From Chitinophagaceae bacterium (GTDB lineage: Bacteria > Bacteroidota > Bacteroidia > Chitinophagales > UBA10324), in the NCBI GenBank assembly GCA_016704325.1, contig JADJAG010000011.1, forward strand, positions 62,001 through 126,000: DNA of 64,000 nt. The letters run 5' to 3'. Both the position numbers and the translations under genes were made by a program. This document shows positions 27,772 to 38,041 of this stretch, piece by piece; the stretch's first letter is position 1; each line of letters begins with the position of its first letter. Under the pieces are notes generated by a model. It had not been told where the DNA came from, did no database searches, and worked only from the letters and a program-made list of their open reading frames with translations.

Positions 27772-27797
27772 AGCCTCCGGCATAATAGCCGGAGGCT
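27772..27797 (-). terminator. Rho-independent terminator after the SBBP gene
   Basis: A perfect 10-base stem, agcctccggc (27772-27781) with gccggaggct (27788-27797), and a 6-base loop, followed on the minus strand by a T-rich run (ttttta). It lies 53 bases after the stop of the SBBP gene, in the right place and orientation to end that transcript. Confidence 0.85.
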
Positions 27798-27849
27798 AAT
27801 TACTGAAAACATATTTATGCACATACCGGTCAGGTTATGGAAACATGAC

Positions 27850-30736
27850 TTACCTGCTCACCAATATCTTCCTCGTATATACCTTCTCTCCAGAATGCAA
27901 TATCAGCAGGTACATTCCTTCTTCCCATCTGCTGATATCAATATTCAATATGCCCGCAAGTAGCTGCGTTTGCTGAAATACCTGCCTGCCATGCAAGTCA
28001 TACACTCTTACGCGCATATGCTTATCTGACTCATCAGGCAATTCCAAATACAATTGCTGTGAAGTTGGATTTGGATAAATTTTAAATCCGTTAATCTCCC
28101 CACTTAAGACAAATTCATCCGGGTATGCACCTGATGAAAACTCATCGTATGCATTTTCATTCATACGGAATGCAGCGGCACTTATCGAAACGGTAAGGTC
28201 GTAGCAAACCGTATCGTTAAACGTGCTTGTTGTGTATCCCTGCACTTTAATTTTATACAAGCCTACTACGGTGGTATTGAATATAATTTGGTCATCCATC
28301 AAACCCCTGTTCAAAGATTTCTTTACCACTTTTCCGGTCGGTCCATAGAGATAGCAGTCATAGTCCGCCGGTAAATTGCTTAACAGGATGTTGAGATTAG
28401 GATTTTCTATCGTATTCGAAAAGGCGAAGAAGTCCTTATCCGCAGCAATTCCAATCTCACCGTTTATGGTTACCGTATTGCCTTCGGGAATACTGATTGA
28501 AGTAGCAGTATTTGCATTGTTGTTCGATTCATACCGGTCGTAGCAACGGTCAATGAAGGACGTAATCACACATTCGTCATTCGTGTTGTTGGTGAGTATG
28601 GATTTAAAAGCTCCGGGAGTTGCTATTCCCATAGTGCTGTTGACGGAACCCGTTATATAGATGTTATTGTTTGCATCGATATCCATCTCCTCTCCTTCAT
28701 CGGTGCCTTCTCCTCCATAATAGGTGAACCAATCGAGCTGGCCATTAGTTTTGAATTTTGCAATGAAAGCATCCTTACCCACTGATTTGATCTTTTGAAA
28801 AACACCATTTGTTCCCAGTCCGCCGCTTTGTGTGCTTCCCACTATTATTATTGAGCCATCGGTTTGCAGCCGCAATGAACGTCCATAATCCAAACCGGAT
28901 CCACCAAGATAGGTGCCATATAAAAGAGCACCGTTTGGAGCATACTTCACATAGCAGGCATCCGTTGTGTTTGAGCCATCTTTATTATAACCTTCACTCC
29001 AGTTTGGTTGCCAGGCATCGTGTGTTGCAATATTGTTTTCACTGGCTGTATAGCCGGTCATGTAGTAATTACCTTCTGCATCAATATCACATTCACGTCC
29101 ATGTTCATCTTCACTTCCTCCGTAGTAGGTACCCCAAAGACGCATACCCTCAGCTGTAAACTTCACAATAAAAATATCAACGCCACCACCACATTCCGGT
29201 TGAGGTGCATCCACTGTTGATATCGCATTTAAACTCGGTGTGGTACCACTCATATAAAGGTCATTGTTGAGATCCACAGCACAGGCATGTGCGCGGTCTT
29301 CATCATCTCCGCCATAGAAAGTAGCCCATAGCCTTACTCCATCACTATTAAATTTTGCCAGGAAGGCATCCATGATGAGTCCTTTCGCAGGCTGATAGGA
29401 ACCCGGTGTTGAAATATTATCAAAGCTTTCCGTCCAACCGCACAAGTAGATGTTACCATAGCGATCGCCTGTTACACCACCATCATTATGATCTCCTGCT
29501 GATCCACCATAATAGGTCGCCCATTGCAAAAATCCGTCTTTATTTAGTTTGAAGAAAAATACATCTACCATGCCACCATAAGTTGACTGATGCGCATTCT
29601 GAACAAATAAGTTGTTACTTTTTGAATCACCTGCGCCATACACATTGGAACCTGCATCAGCATACACACTGAAACTGCAGTCCCTGTCATTACCGCCATA
29701 GTACGTAACCCAGTACCTGTTTCCTGCCGCACTCCATTTCATGATAAAAGCATCATATAGGCCGCCTGCATAGGTAGTCTGGAAAGCACCGGTAGTAGTA
29801 AAATTGGAAGTGGTAGCCGTTTCCCCGGTAACCAGCAGATTACCTTCGGGATCCACTATGATTTTCTTTGCATGATCATCGGTATAATCATCACCATAGT
29901 AGGTGCCCCATACTATATCAGGGTCAATAATCAATTTTGAAAGGTGATCATACTGACCGACTTTGAAGGAAAGCACATTTCTGTTCATTACAAATGAAGC
30001 AGGAATGGCATTGCTCTTATCCTGTTGATAGCAAAATAAATTTTCTTCCTTCACGAAGCCAAAACTGCCAGTAAACAACAAGTCACCATCAATCAGTTGT
30101 AATCTATGCAGTGCATTGTATTTTATGCTGATGTCTTTCACCCTGCCACCCGGATGTACCACAAACTGATAGCGAAGCGGGACTTCCCTTCGCAACAGGC
30201 GCTATAAATTCGAGATCTATATCAGGATAAATGTTGTGGTAGGTAACCTTATTATAAGCATATACCTGCATTACTTCGGGCAAGCTGCTTCCCTGATAAT
30301 AATTTGCATAGTCTGTTGATTTTCCTTCCGCTGCAATGCGCCTTTCTGCTGAAGTGCCAATGAAGGTTGCATCAAACCTTTCTACCATCATGCGTGAATG
30401 GGATGCCATCAGATCGACCTCCTGTTCTTCAAAGGAGATTACTTCACCTGTAGCTTCTGAAACAGCCGGACTTTCATCGAATCGAAACAATTCATAACTA
30501 AAACCATCATCCTTCAGTACGAGGTTGAAGTTTTTCCCGGAATAGATATAACGTATATCCTGACGTATGTGATTGTTTTGGTCTTTTATCTGTCCTTTGT
30601 TTTCCATGAATCCATAGAAAGACAGGGAACCATTTTGTTGCCGGATCAACTCCGGGGTTTGCGCACTTAGAAAATTGCTGAGTACAATTGCAAGAATGAT
30701 TAAAAAGGGTTTTGAAATGGAAGCCAGGTTTTTCAT
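27850..30736 (-). CDS. SBBP-repeat T9SS protein, frameshifted near the N-terminus
   Basis: One gene of about 960 residues, read in two frames with a shift near 30190. The ATG at 30736 opens a signal peptide (MKNLASISKPFLIILAIVLS...), followed by a DUF7948-like domain (MENKGQIKDQ...). After the shift come SBBP repeats of about 60 residues (WGTYYGG...DE.E...D..GN.YMTG). A pre-peptidase C-terminal-like domain at about 690-820 and a sorting domain starting YPNPTSQQLYLEL follow. Deleting one base near gcgcctgttgcg restores the frame. Promoter P6 lies between 30736 and an upstream alternative start at 30808, which favours 30736. Probably a surface protein. Confidence 0.8.
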
Positions 30737-30805
30737 CACTAGAATATTTAAATGTTTATATGAAATATTTCCAGGTTTCATCCTGAAAGAATTTGTTTTA
30801 CGATA

Positions 30806-30852
30806 CAAAGTTCCGTCGCTGAATAGCGCTTTTCAATCGCCAAAAGTGGCGA
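30806..30852 (-). promoter_or_regulatory. Conserved palindromic promoter P6
   Basis: Minus strand: core CCACTTTTGG (30840-30849), CGATTGAA, and 26 nt after TTGG the element GAACTTTG (30806-30813). Transcription would start near 30799, about 60 nt before the SBBP gene ATG at 30736. This excludes the in-frame start at 30808. Confidence 0.75.
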
Positions 30853-30931
30853 CTTCGTAAGTGCCTGAGCAGTTGGGAGGCGGGAGACAGGAACCAGGAA
30901 CCAGGATAAAAGACAAAAAATGTATAGCAAT

Positions 30932-31010
30932 ATTTATGTCGCTTTCGAACTAAGACTGAAGATTTAAGATGTAAGACTTAAGTCGGTGGGAAATGTACAG
31001 CGACATAAAT
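30932..31010. repeat. Long inverted repeat downstream of P7
   Basis: A 12-base perfect inverted repeat, atttatgtcgct (30932-30943) with agcgacataaat (30999-31010), enclosing 55 bases. The loop contains the 10-base palindrome gacttaagtc at 30975-30984 and degenerate gacttaag direct repeats similar to those at 4305-4370. It may be a dispersed intergenic element. Confidence 0.5.
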
Positions 31011-31049
31011 GTCACTTGATAACAATCCAGCTTTCAATAAAGTCTATAA

Positions 31050-31096
31050 CCGGGAGTTATTCTGCTAAGACTTTCCAAAACAGAACAACCACCCGG
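31050..31096 (-). repeat. Hairpin in the presumed P7 transcript
   Basis: Stems ccggg (31050-31054) with cccgg (31092-31096) and gttattctg (31056-31064) with cagaacaac (31081-31089), separated by a small bulge. The one mismatch in the long stem becomes a G-U pair only when transcribed from the minus strand, which agrees with the direction of P7. Confidence 0.45.
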
Positions 31097-31229
31097 CTAT
31101 AAGCCCTGCACTTTCTGCAGAAATGCTTTTGCGTGAAGGTTTATAAAATACTTAAAATATTTAATACATCACCTCTTTCGTTTAAGCATGGTGTTTATAA
31201 AACTCCTTTGAGGAAATAGAATAACGATG

Positions 31230-31278
31230 TAAAGATGCGACGTAAATTAGCCTTGGTCAATCGCCAATTTTGGTGAGG
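31230..31278 (-). promoter_or_regulatory. Conserved palindromic promoter P7, without obvious gene
   Basis: Minus strand: core CCAAAATTGG (31264-31273), a perfect 10-base inverted repeat except for its centre, CGATTGAC, and 26 nt after TTGG the element CATCTTTA (31230-31237). The expected start point is about 31223. No protein gene follows for nearly 500 bases. Confidence 0.75.
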
Positions 31279-31594
31279 GAGTAATGGTTGAAACTGCAGT
31301 GTCTAGCTGTATCAAATAAAGTGTATGCAGATTCAAAAGATTGAGCAGATTTCGCTGTATGGGTTGATCTAAAAGCTTTTCCTGCAAAATTTTTATCATT
31401 TATCTCAAAACTCAATCGGAGCGGCATGTTGAATTGATTTCACCACTTTTCTGTAAATTGAAACTATCCAGAAACAAATGCAGGATGACTCATCAAAATT
31501 TGAGATAGCCTACATCGTACAACTGATCGTATTGATCGACTTCATCTGAATGATCTACGTGCAATTCAACCGGTATCAAAAAATCCTGCACGTT

Positions 31595-33010
31595 TCAATC
31601 TGCTTTTTCAACAGCCGGAGGCATCCAGTATCCATTCAATACTTCTTCCCCTGGCCAATAGATACGCATAGTAAGGTTGAATGGTCCGGCAGGAGCCGGA
31701 AGCCAGTTTGATTCCATTTCCTTTCCGGGATGCACGTGCTGAATAAAAATATCAACAGAGCCGTCATCATTTTTTTTTAGTGGTTGCCGGTCTCCGATGG
31801 CAAATCGGTTAATGGAATTTGCTACCAGGAAATTATCCATGTTATACATGGTGATGCTCCAGAACGCATTTGCCGGAGGGAATTTACCGGCTTCAAAATG
31901 TAAAATGTACTTATGTTTTGATCCATCATATTTTTCACCATCAGCATCTGTTAAAGAAGATGGATAGACCGCATCTTCATCAAAGTTCGCCCCAAGGCCC
32001 CTTGAAGCAATCATAGCTCGCTGGTCGTAGCGGGTTCCATAGTTTCCGAGACCGCGCTGCATGGCCCATCCGTTTACTTTTGGTTGCTTCATGGCCAGTT
32101 CAGCAAAATACTTTTTACACCAAAGCGGAATAGTATTGAATGAATCTAAAACTGCCGGTGAGAATCCTGTAGGGTTAAAAGTATCTCCGGGTGAAATTCC
32201 AAGTTTACTGATTCTCTTCAATATGGCTGTGTCAGCAAGTGAAGGCGGATTGGCAACCATGAGCCGGTTCAGGAGATTAAAAAAATCTACGACTTTCATT
32301 TCGCTAAGCTGTAACGATGGTGCTTTCGTTGACAGGCTGGAATCTATTTTACCAAACGGCGGTGTATACTGCTTACCATAGCTGCTCCATGGTGTTAACT
32401 GGTATCCACGCTGTATTTCCTTAACTACGGTAGCACCATCTTCGCTATTGTTTACCTGTGTGCGGCCTGCAAGCCATGCCATATTAGTTGGAGAAGCAAT
32501 CTGCTTCATACGCTTTGGAACTTTCCCTTTCCAGTCGGGCCCGGTAATAAGATATTGTTGCGCATCGGTTCCGGTAGTTCGTTTTCCGGGTGATGCAATC
32601 ACGTTAGTCCAGGCATCTAGAATGGGCAACAAAAAATACCTTCCATGTGTATCAGGAATATCGAGTACCAGTGGTTCATCGCTTAAATCCAGCCAGGCCA
32701 ATGCATAGTAGGTATCGCAGTTAGGTTTTACAACGGCAGTAAACTTATCATCCGGAAATACTTCTTTCCTGCAAAGCTGATTCACCGGTGCGCCTTCAAA
32801 GGACGGTAATTTTACATTGGTCATTACACGTTTCGTAAGTTCCATCATCACCAAAGGATAGCCATACAGATAGGCCTCCTTTGCAACCTCCATTATTTGA
32901 GTAGCTTTTGCATCATCGTAAGATTCATGGTAAATCTTCTCCACAGATTGACTCATTCCTAAGAACGGCATCATCGCAAAAAGTAAACAATGATTGAGCT
33001 TCAGATACAT
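31595..33010 (-). CDS. DUF1254/DUF1214 secreted protein
   Basis: A 471-residue protein with a signal peptide (about 1-21). The N-terminal half fits DUF1254 (AYLYGYPLVMMELT, NCDTYYALAWLDLSDEPLVLDIPDT and GRYFLLPILDAWTNV). The C-terminal part has the DUF1214 pattern (PPANAFWSITMYNMDNFLV near residue 380 and WLPAPAGPFNLTMRIYWP near 440). These two domains are often found together in periplasmic or exported proteins of unknown biochemical function. It is on the same strand as the TonB receptor gene upstream (98-base gap) and may be cotranscribed, so a link to the receptor's substrate is plausible but unproven. Confidence 0.8.
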   Translation of the reverse strand: MYLKLNHCLLFAMMPFLGMSQSVEKIYHESYDDAKATQIMEVAKEAYLYGYPLVMMELTKRVMTNVKLPSFEGAPVNQLCRKEVFPDDKFTAVVKPNCDTYYALAWLDLSDEPLVLDIPDTHGRYFLLPILDAWTNVIASPGKRTTGTDAQQYLITGPDWKGKVPKRMKQIASPTNMAWLAGRTQVNNSEDGATVVKEIQRGYQLTPWSSYGKQYTPPFGKIDSSLSTKAPSLQLSEMKVVDFFNLLNRLMVANPPSLADTAILKRISKLGISPGDTFNPTGFSPAVLDSFNTIPLWCKKYFAELAMKQPKVNGWAMQRGLGNYGTRYDQRAMIASRGLGANFDEDAVYPSSLTDADGEKYDGSKHKYILHFEAGKFPPANAFWSITMYNMDNFLVANSINRFAIGDRQPLKKNDDGSVDIFIQHVHPGKEMESNWLPAPAGPFNLTMRIYWPGEEVLNGYWMPPAVEKAD

Positions 33011-33108
33011 TACAATGTGATATTTTATTATTGAAGGAGTGTTGCCACCGGATCTGTTAGAAGTATTTTCTGAATCAAAAGTCAGGAGCCTTCATGCATT
33101 GCCTTATT

Positions 33109-35963
33109 TCATTTAAAAATACCGTCGTACAAAAGCGATACATAGTAAATTCCTCCAACAGAAATGCCCTGTGCATAATCCTGGTGGTAGTAGTTGAGCA
33201 GGTTGGAGGCCCCTAATTTTACGCTGGTGGCAGCTTTTGGAATACGGTAACTCACCTGTGCATCAATAATACTATAGGCAGGAAGGTCATTGTCAATGCT
33301 GGCCTCGTCGCTGACATTTGTCCAGTTTTTTATGGCATCTGTCCAGCGCCAGTTTACCATGAATCCCAGTTGCCTGGTCAGGTTCCGGTTGCTAATGCTG
33401 AGATTACTTTTAAAAGGTGGTGTTTTGATACCGGGCAATAGTTGCCCCGCTTCGACATTTGAATGGATCCAGGTAAAATTTCCTGATAAGACATAATTGT
33501 GCGGTAATTGTACGGAAGCTCCGATCTCGACGCCATCCACCAGTACACGATCTGCTGAATTCACGAATGTTGAAAAATTTTCTACCGCTCCATAATAAAT
33601 TGCCTGACCTGCTGTATGGATTGCCTCCTGACTTTCAACACCACCGGAATCAGGTTGTACAAGCGTAGTACTAAATAAGAATCCCGTATAATCGTTATGG
33701 AAATAATTAATGTCGAAATAAAAATTATTGTTAAATAATAACCGGCGATATCCCAATTCAAATGTGTGCACCTTTTCAGGCTGAATGTAATCAAAAGGTG
33801 ACTTTTGCAACAAGCCACTAAATCGGTTAACTGCCGAATCCAATGAGACCGGATAGCTGGCAAGAAACTTTTTTACAGAATCATTAAAGACATCTGTTGA
33901 TGGTTTGGTGAAGGAATTGTACCGGGAGTTATAAGGCTCATCTACTACAGCAGTTCCCCCCAACCGGTGTAGTTTCTGCCCTGGCACAATATCCATGAAC
34001 TGTAGTTGCGGATCAGGAAGTCGAACACCTTGTTGCCAGGAGGCGCGAAAGTAGTTTTTATCATCAGGGTGATAGACCGCTGCCAGTCTCGGAGACAATG
34101 CACCCTTGAAATTATCCGCTTTATCAAAACGCAAAGCGGCCAGTAACTTCACTTTGTCCTTTAAAATTTTTTTTGTTGCCTGTGCATAGCCTGCGTACTG
34201 ATTCACAAAAATGGGATCACCGGGCTCATCATTGAATATAGTACCTTCAGAATTAAGACGGGTGAGGTTGTAATCGGCTCCTGCGATCAGTTCCATAAAA
34301 GTAATCTGCTTGCTGAAATTATACTGTGCCTGGAAATAATACTTAGAAGAATGGTCAATAACCTTCGCACCGCCATTACTGAAAGGTACCTTACTTAGAC
34401 TGTCCATCACGTGGTTAAATATATCGGTGCCGGGTAAATAACGACCGATATCGGCATAAGCCCTTGCCGCTATCAAATCGTTAGCAACTACATTGTCTAC
34501 GGTTCCATTATATGCCCTTGCAAAATCATTGAACCAGTTATTGTTATTAAAGTCCTTACCCAAGATTTATTTATAGCATTTGCAAGCGCAAGGGTACTGT
34601 AAGTATCTCCTAAATCATCAGCATTTGCTGCAGCACGGATGAAAAAATGCGTACCGGTTAACTCCAGCTTGTTGGTGTACATTTTTATGTTTTTCAGATA
34701 ATAAAGACTGCTATAGGATGTGGTAGCCTGTGCATAATTGAAGGCATAGCTAAGATTTAAATGGTCGTTTATTTTATACTCAAGGGCAGTGTTGGCTTTG
34801 AATGAGTAGGTGCTATTATCTATGAGATCTGACACTGCATATCCTGTTCTGGATATATCAATCTCCTTTCCGGATTGATCTTTTACTAATGATTTGCTTA
34901 CAGCCTCATCACCATAGATATTTACAATATCGCGCGCAGGGTTGTCAGGCCCGCGCAATTCCTCTGCAACATCCTTATATACATCAGATGAATCCGTAAG
35001 CAGCCAATCCTGTCCCTGAATATAACCGGCATTCACTTTAAAAGCAAAACGGTCGTTGAATGCTTTTGCATACCTGAACTGAATATCTCCATACCAGGAA
35101 GGATCATGTGCGTCTGAGCCCAAATGGTTGATTCCATTCTTAACCTGCATAGAAACTCCCTGGTACCTGAACGGATCTTTGGTAGTCATATATAACAGTC
35201 CGTTGAATGCATTGGCACCATAGAGTGCCGAAGCCGGGCCCGGTATCAACTCTACTTTTTCAATATCAAGGTCGGTAGTGCCCAAAACATTTCCAAAAGG
35301 CCAGCCTAGTCCGACCAAGGAATTATCGACACCATCTACAAGCTGGGCCAGGCGGTAGTTGGCGTTGTTGTTAAAGCCACGGGTATTCAAAGTTTTATAA
35401 AGCAAGGAATTGGTGAGTACATCTACTCCTTTATAGCCCTGAAGTGCCGAATAGAAATTTTCAGACGGTGTTTCTTTTACCGCAATGGCATTCATCTTAA
35501 GGATTGTTACCGGTGCTTCCAGAATAGTTTCAGGTATTCGGGAAGCCGTAACCACTACTTCTTTTGCAGTAATTTCAGTTTTTGACAATTCAATATTGCA
35601 AGGGCAGGTTGAAACGGTTATTGGTATTCTTTGAGTTTCATAACCCACATAGCTTATGATCAGTACCACCGAATCCTTTTCGAAAGGAATCCTGAGTTGA
35701 AAATGGCCGTTCTGATCGGTGACTGTTCCGGTATTCTTATCCTCTATATAGATGGTAGCACCAACAAGTGCCACTTCTGTTGCCACTTCATATACGGAAC
35801 CGGTAACTAAGCCCGAAGGCTGCGCACTGGCTGATGTGAGCATTAAGAAGACAATGCTGAAAAAAAATATACTGCCAATTTCAGCTTTCAAATAGCATAA
35901 ATAAGGAATTGAGAATAGTGACACAACAAAAATATTAGGTACTCTTATTTTATTAAAAATCAA
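33109..35963 (-). CDS. TonB-dependent outer-membrane receptor, frameshifted
   Basis: The N-terminal part has a signal region, a carboxypeptidase-regulatory-like domain (GLVTGSVYEVATEVALVGATIYIED) and a plug domain (ETPSENFYSALQGYKGVDV...DGVDNS...IEKVELIPGPASALYGANAFNGLLYM). The C-terminal part is the beta-barrel (RASWQQGVRLPDP...LPAYSIIDAQVSYRIP). They are joined by one lost base near 34560: adding a G to tcttgggtaagg gives SWGKDF and a single protein of about 950 residues. It would import a siderophore, a cofactor or a polymer fragment across the outer membrane, with the substrate unknown. No SusD-like partner is present. The DUF1254 gene follows directly. Confidence 0.85.
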
Positions 35964-36177
35964 CCCAATGCTGCTAATGCGCTTTAATCATTCTCCGTTT
36001 TGACTGGCACTCCACTAACAAACACCGGTAATGCCTAAACAATACCGAAAGTTAGTCAATTATTTTTATGATCTTATTATCGGATATCATTAATGATGCA
36101 AATAATAAGGCTTTGATAGGTCAGTCCGCTTACAATAAACTTTTCTAAAACTGTTTCAAGCGTTTCAGTCGGGAAAA

Positions 36178-36819
36178 TCAAAGTTTCTGTCGAATCGCAA
36201 ATGACACTGCTTCGCCAACCGAGTTAACATGAAGTTTCTTATAGATGTTCTTTATGTGAGAGTGCACAGTGTCATAGCTGAGTTTCATATCAGCGGCAAT
36301 CATTTTATAGGCTTTGCCATTCACCAGGTGATTCAGTACTTCTCTTTCACGATCGGTAAGGTGAAATGCCTCTTTATCTGCCGGCGCATTCTTTTGCTGA
36401 AGGAGTTGCAAGACCTTCCTGGCAACCGAAGGGCTCATGGGTGACCCTCCTTCATGGGCCTCTTTCACTGCATTGATCAGATAAGCAAGTGACTTGCTTT
36501 TTATGATGTAACCCATAGCTCCTGCACAGATGGCATCAAAGATTCTATCGTTATCGTCAAACGTAGTCAGCATCATGATCACCTGTTCCGGATACCTTTT
36601 CTTAATGGCCCGTACTGCTTCAATGCCGTTAATGCCGGGCATATCAATATCCATCAGCACTACATCAGGATTATAGATATCCATAATATCCATTACCTCT
36701 GTAGCATCCCTGTAAGCACCCTGCCATTCAAATCCTTCATGCGTGGAGAAGAGTAAAGCCAGCGAGTCGCGAATACGGGCGTTATCGTCGAATAATACTA
36801 TTTTGATCGGCTCTTTCAT
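36178..36819 (-). CDS. NarL/LuxR-type response regulator
   Basis: A 213-residue regulator from the ATG at 36819 (36837 is an alternative, but lies upstream of the P8 start region). The receiver domain has all key residues: D11-D12, D57 (LMDIDMPG), T85 and K107 (GYIIKS). The LuxR HTH occupies about 150-210, with recognition helix YDTVHSHIKNIYKKLHVNS. The gene sits 185 bases downstream of a histidine kinase gene on the same strand, its probable partner. Promoter P8, of the same family as those of the surface-protein genes, lies just before it. Compared with the regulator at 26657-27382, this one looks phosphorylatable. Confidence 0.9.
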   Translation of the reverse strand: MKEPIKIVLFDDNARIRDSLALLFSTHEGFEWQGAYRDATEVMDIMDIYNPDVVLMDIDMPGINGIEAVRAIKKRYPEQVIMMLTTFDDNDRIFDAICAGAMGYIIKSKSLAYLINAVKEAHEGGSPMSPSVARKVLQLLQQKNAPADKEAFHLTDREREVLNHLVNGKAYKMIAADMKLSYDTVHSHIKNIYKKLHVNSVGEAVSFAIRQKL

Positions 36820-36827
36820 GCGTGTTG

Positions 36828-36876
36828 TAAAATTCAATAAAATTCGGCTGAGATCATATCACCAATTCTGGTGAGA
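36828..36876 (-). promoter_or_regulatory. Conserved palindromic promoter P8
   Basis: Minus strand: core CCAGAATTGG (36862-36871), flanked as TCACCA...TGGTGA to give a 6-base perfect inverted repeat, then TGATATGA. 26 nt after TTGG lies GAATTTTA (36828-36835). The start point would be almost at the ATG (36819), so the message may be nearly leaderless. It is a slightly weaker member. Confidence 0.65.
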
Positions 36877-37003
36877 TATTGTATTTTATTTAATCTATTA
36901 TAATCACCTATTCAACCTGGTAAAAAAGATAAGCCAAAGAATCTTATTTGGGTCAAACCAGTATTTCAGCGTAAGGAAACCACTTCGTATTCATCCGCAT
37001 AAT

Positions 37004-38041
37004 TTACAAATGATACTCCTGCGTCTTAATCGGAACATCGAGGCAGATTCGCGTCCCATGTCCCACTTCGGATGAAATAGAGATTTGGGCACCAATCTCT
37101 TCCGCGCGTCTTTTCATGTTATTGATTCCGTTTCCGTTGTAACTGCTTTTATTGTTTACATCATACCCTTTGCCGTTATCACGCAACTCCACATGAAGGT
37201 TATGATCTTCTTTATAGATGGAAGTGCTGATGGCAGGACATTCTGCATATTTAACCGCATTATAAATACCTTCCTTAAATATGAGAAAAATATTCTTTCG
37301 CTGGTCTATTGAAAGGTGAAGCAATTCCGGGACATCCTTTGTTTCAAACTGAAAGTTTATGTTCCTGGAAGCCAGCAAATCCGCAGCATAATTTTTCATC
37401 CTGAAACTGAGCTGCGCAAAGTTGTCATTCAGCGGATTCACCGCCCAAACGATATCGCTCATCTCCTCCACAAGGTCGTGGGAGGCATCTTCAATCTTTT
37501 TGAGCAGGGTAGCCAGTTTAGTCTGGTCTTCTCTGATAAGTTGCTGAGCCATTTCACTGTAATAGGAGACACTGCCAAGAGTAGATCCGATGTTATCGTG
37601 TAAATCGCGGGCTATACGGGCGCGCACCTGTTCGCGAACTGCACTGCGTTTCACGAGCAAGGCAGTATCAAAGAACGGATGATGCCTGATTACCTTACCA
37701 TTTTTAAAATGATCTATAGAAACACCATTGATATTAATTGCTGCTCCCGCCACAGGCATTCCCATCGTATTTCCCAGGTGCAAAGCGGTCCAGTTTATGA
37801 CAGAAACTACTTTCTCTTGCTGACAAATCTGATACTCAACCACTACCTTGTTATCCTTAAATTCTTCTGCAAACTTTCCGTATTGCTGAATGTACTGCGC
37901 CCTATTTACTTCACGACCGAAAAAATCTGCAGTAAAGTCATCATGCAGGTACTGGTCATAGTAATCCTTTAAGCGATTGGTACCAAACGCTTCATGCCAC
38001 TCTTTGGCTATTTGTTTGATATGTGCGACATATGTCTTCAT
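37004..38041 (-). CDS. Soluble histidine kinase with SnoaL-like sensor domain
   Basis: A 345-residue protein with no transmembrane helix. Residues 1-125 have the NTF2-like SnoaL/ester-cyclase pattern (EWHEAFGTNRLKDYYDQYLHDDFTADF...VNWTALHLGNTMGMPVAGA...DHFKNGKVIRHHPFFD). They are followed by a HisKA_3 dimerisation domain, phospho-acceptor H148 in ARDLHDNIGSTLG, and a C-terminal HATPase domain (IFKEGIYNAVKYAEC, DNGKGYD, GNGINNMKRRAEEIGA). SnoaL folds bind small hydrophobic molecules, so a cytosolic ligand-sensing role is plausible. It probably phosphorylates the response regulator encoded directly downstream. The promoter for this gene is not clear. Confidence 0.85.
   Translation of the reverse strand: MKTYVAHIKQIAKEWHEAFGTNRLKDYYDQYLHDDFTADFFGREVNRAQYIQQYGKFAEEFKDNKVVVEYQICQQEKVVSVINWTALHLGNTMGMPVAGAAININGVSIDHFKNGKVIRHHPFFDTALLVKRSAVREQVRARIARDLHDNIGSTLGSVSYYSEMAQQLIREDQTKLATLLKKIEDASHDLVEEMSDIVWAVNPLNDNFAQLSFRMKNYAADLLASRNINFQFETKDVPELLHLSIDQRKNIFLIFKEGIYNAVKYAECPAISTSIYKEDHNLHVELRDNGKGYDVNNKSSYNGNGINNMKRRAEEIGAQISISSEVGHGTRICLDVPIKTQEYHL

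Larger units (their letters stand above)
30853..31229 (-). other. Gene-less stretch downstream of promoter P7
   Basis: No ORF of any size is convincing. A 6-codon ORF (MLKRKR, 31169-31189) has an AAGGAG-like sequence at 31203-31209 about 13 bases before it. The region holds two inverted-repeat structures (30932-31010 and 31050-31096). A short regulatory RNA or a long structured leader for the SBBP gene are both possible. The 31280-31594 stretch before the DUF1254 stop shows nothing I recognise. Confidence 0.35.
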
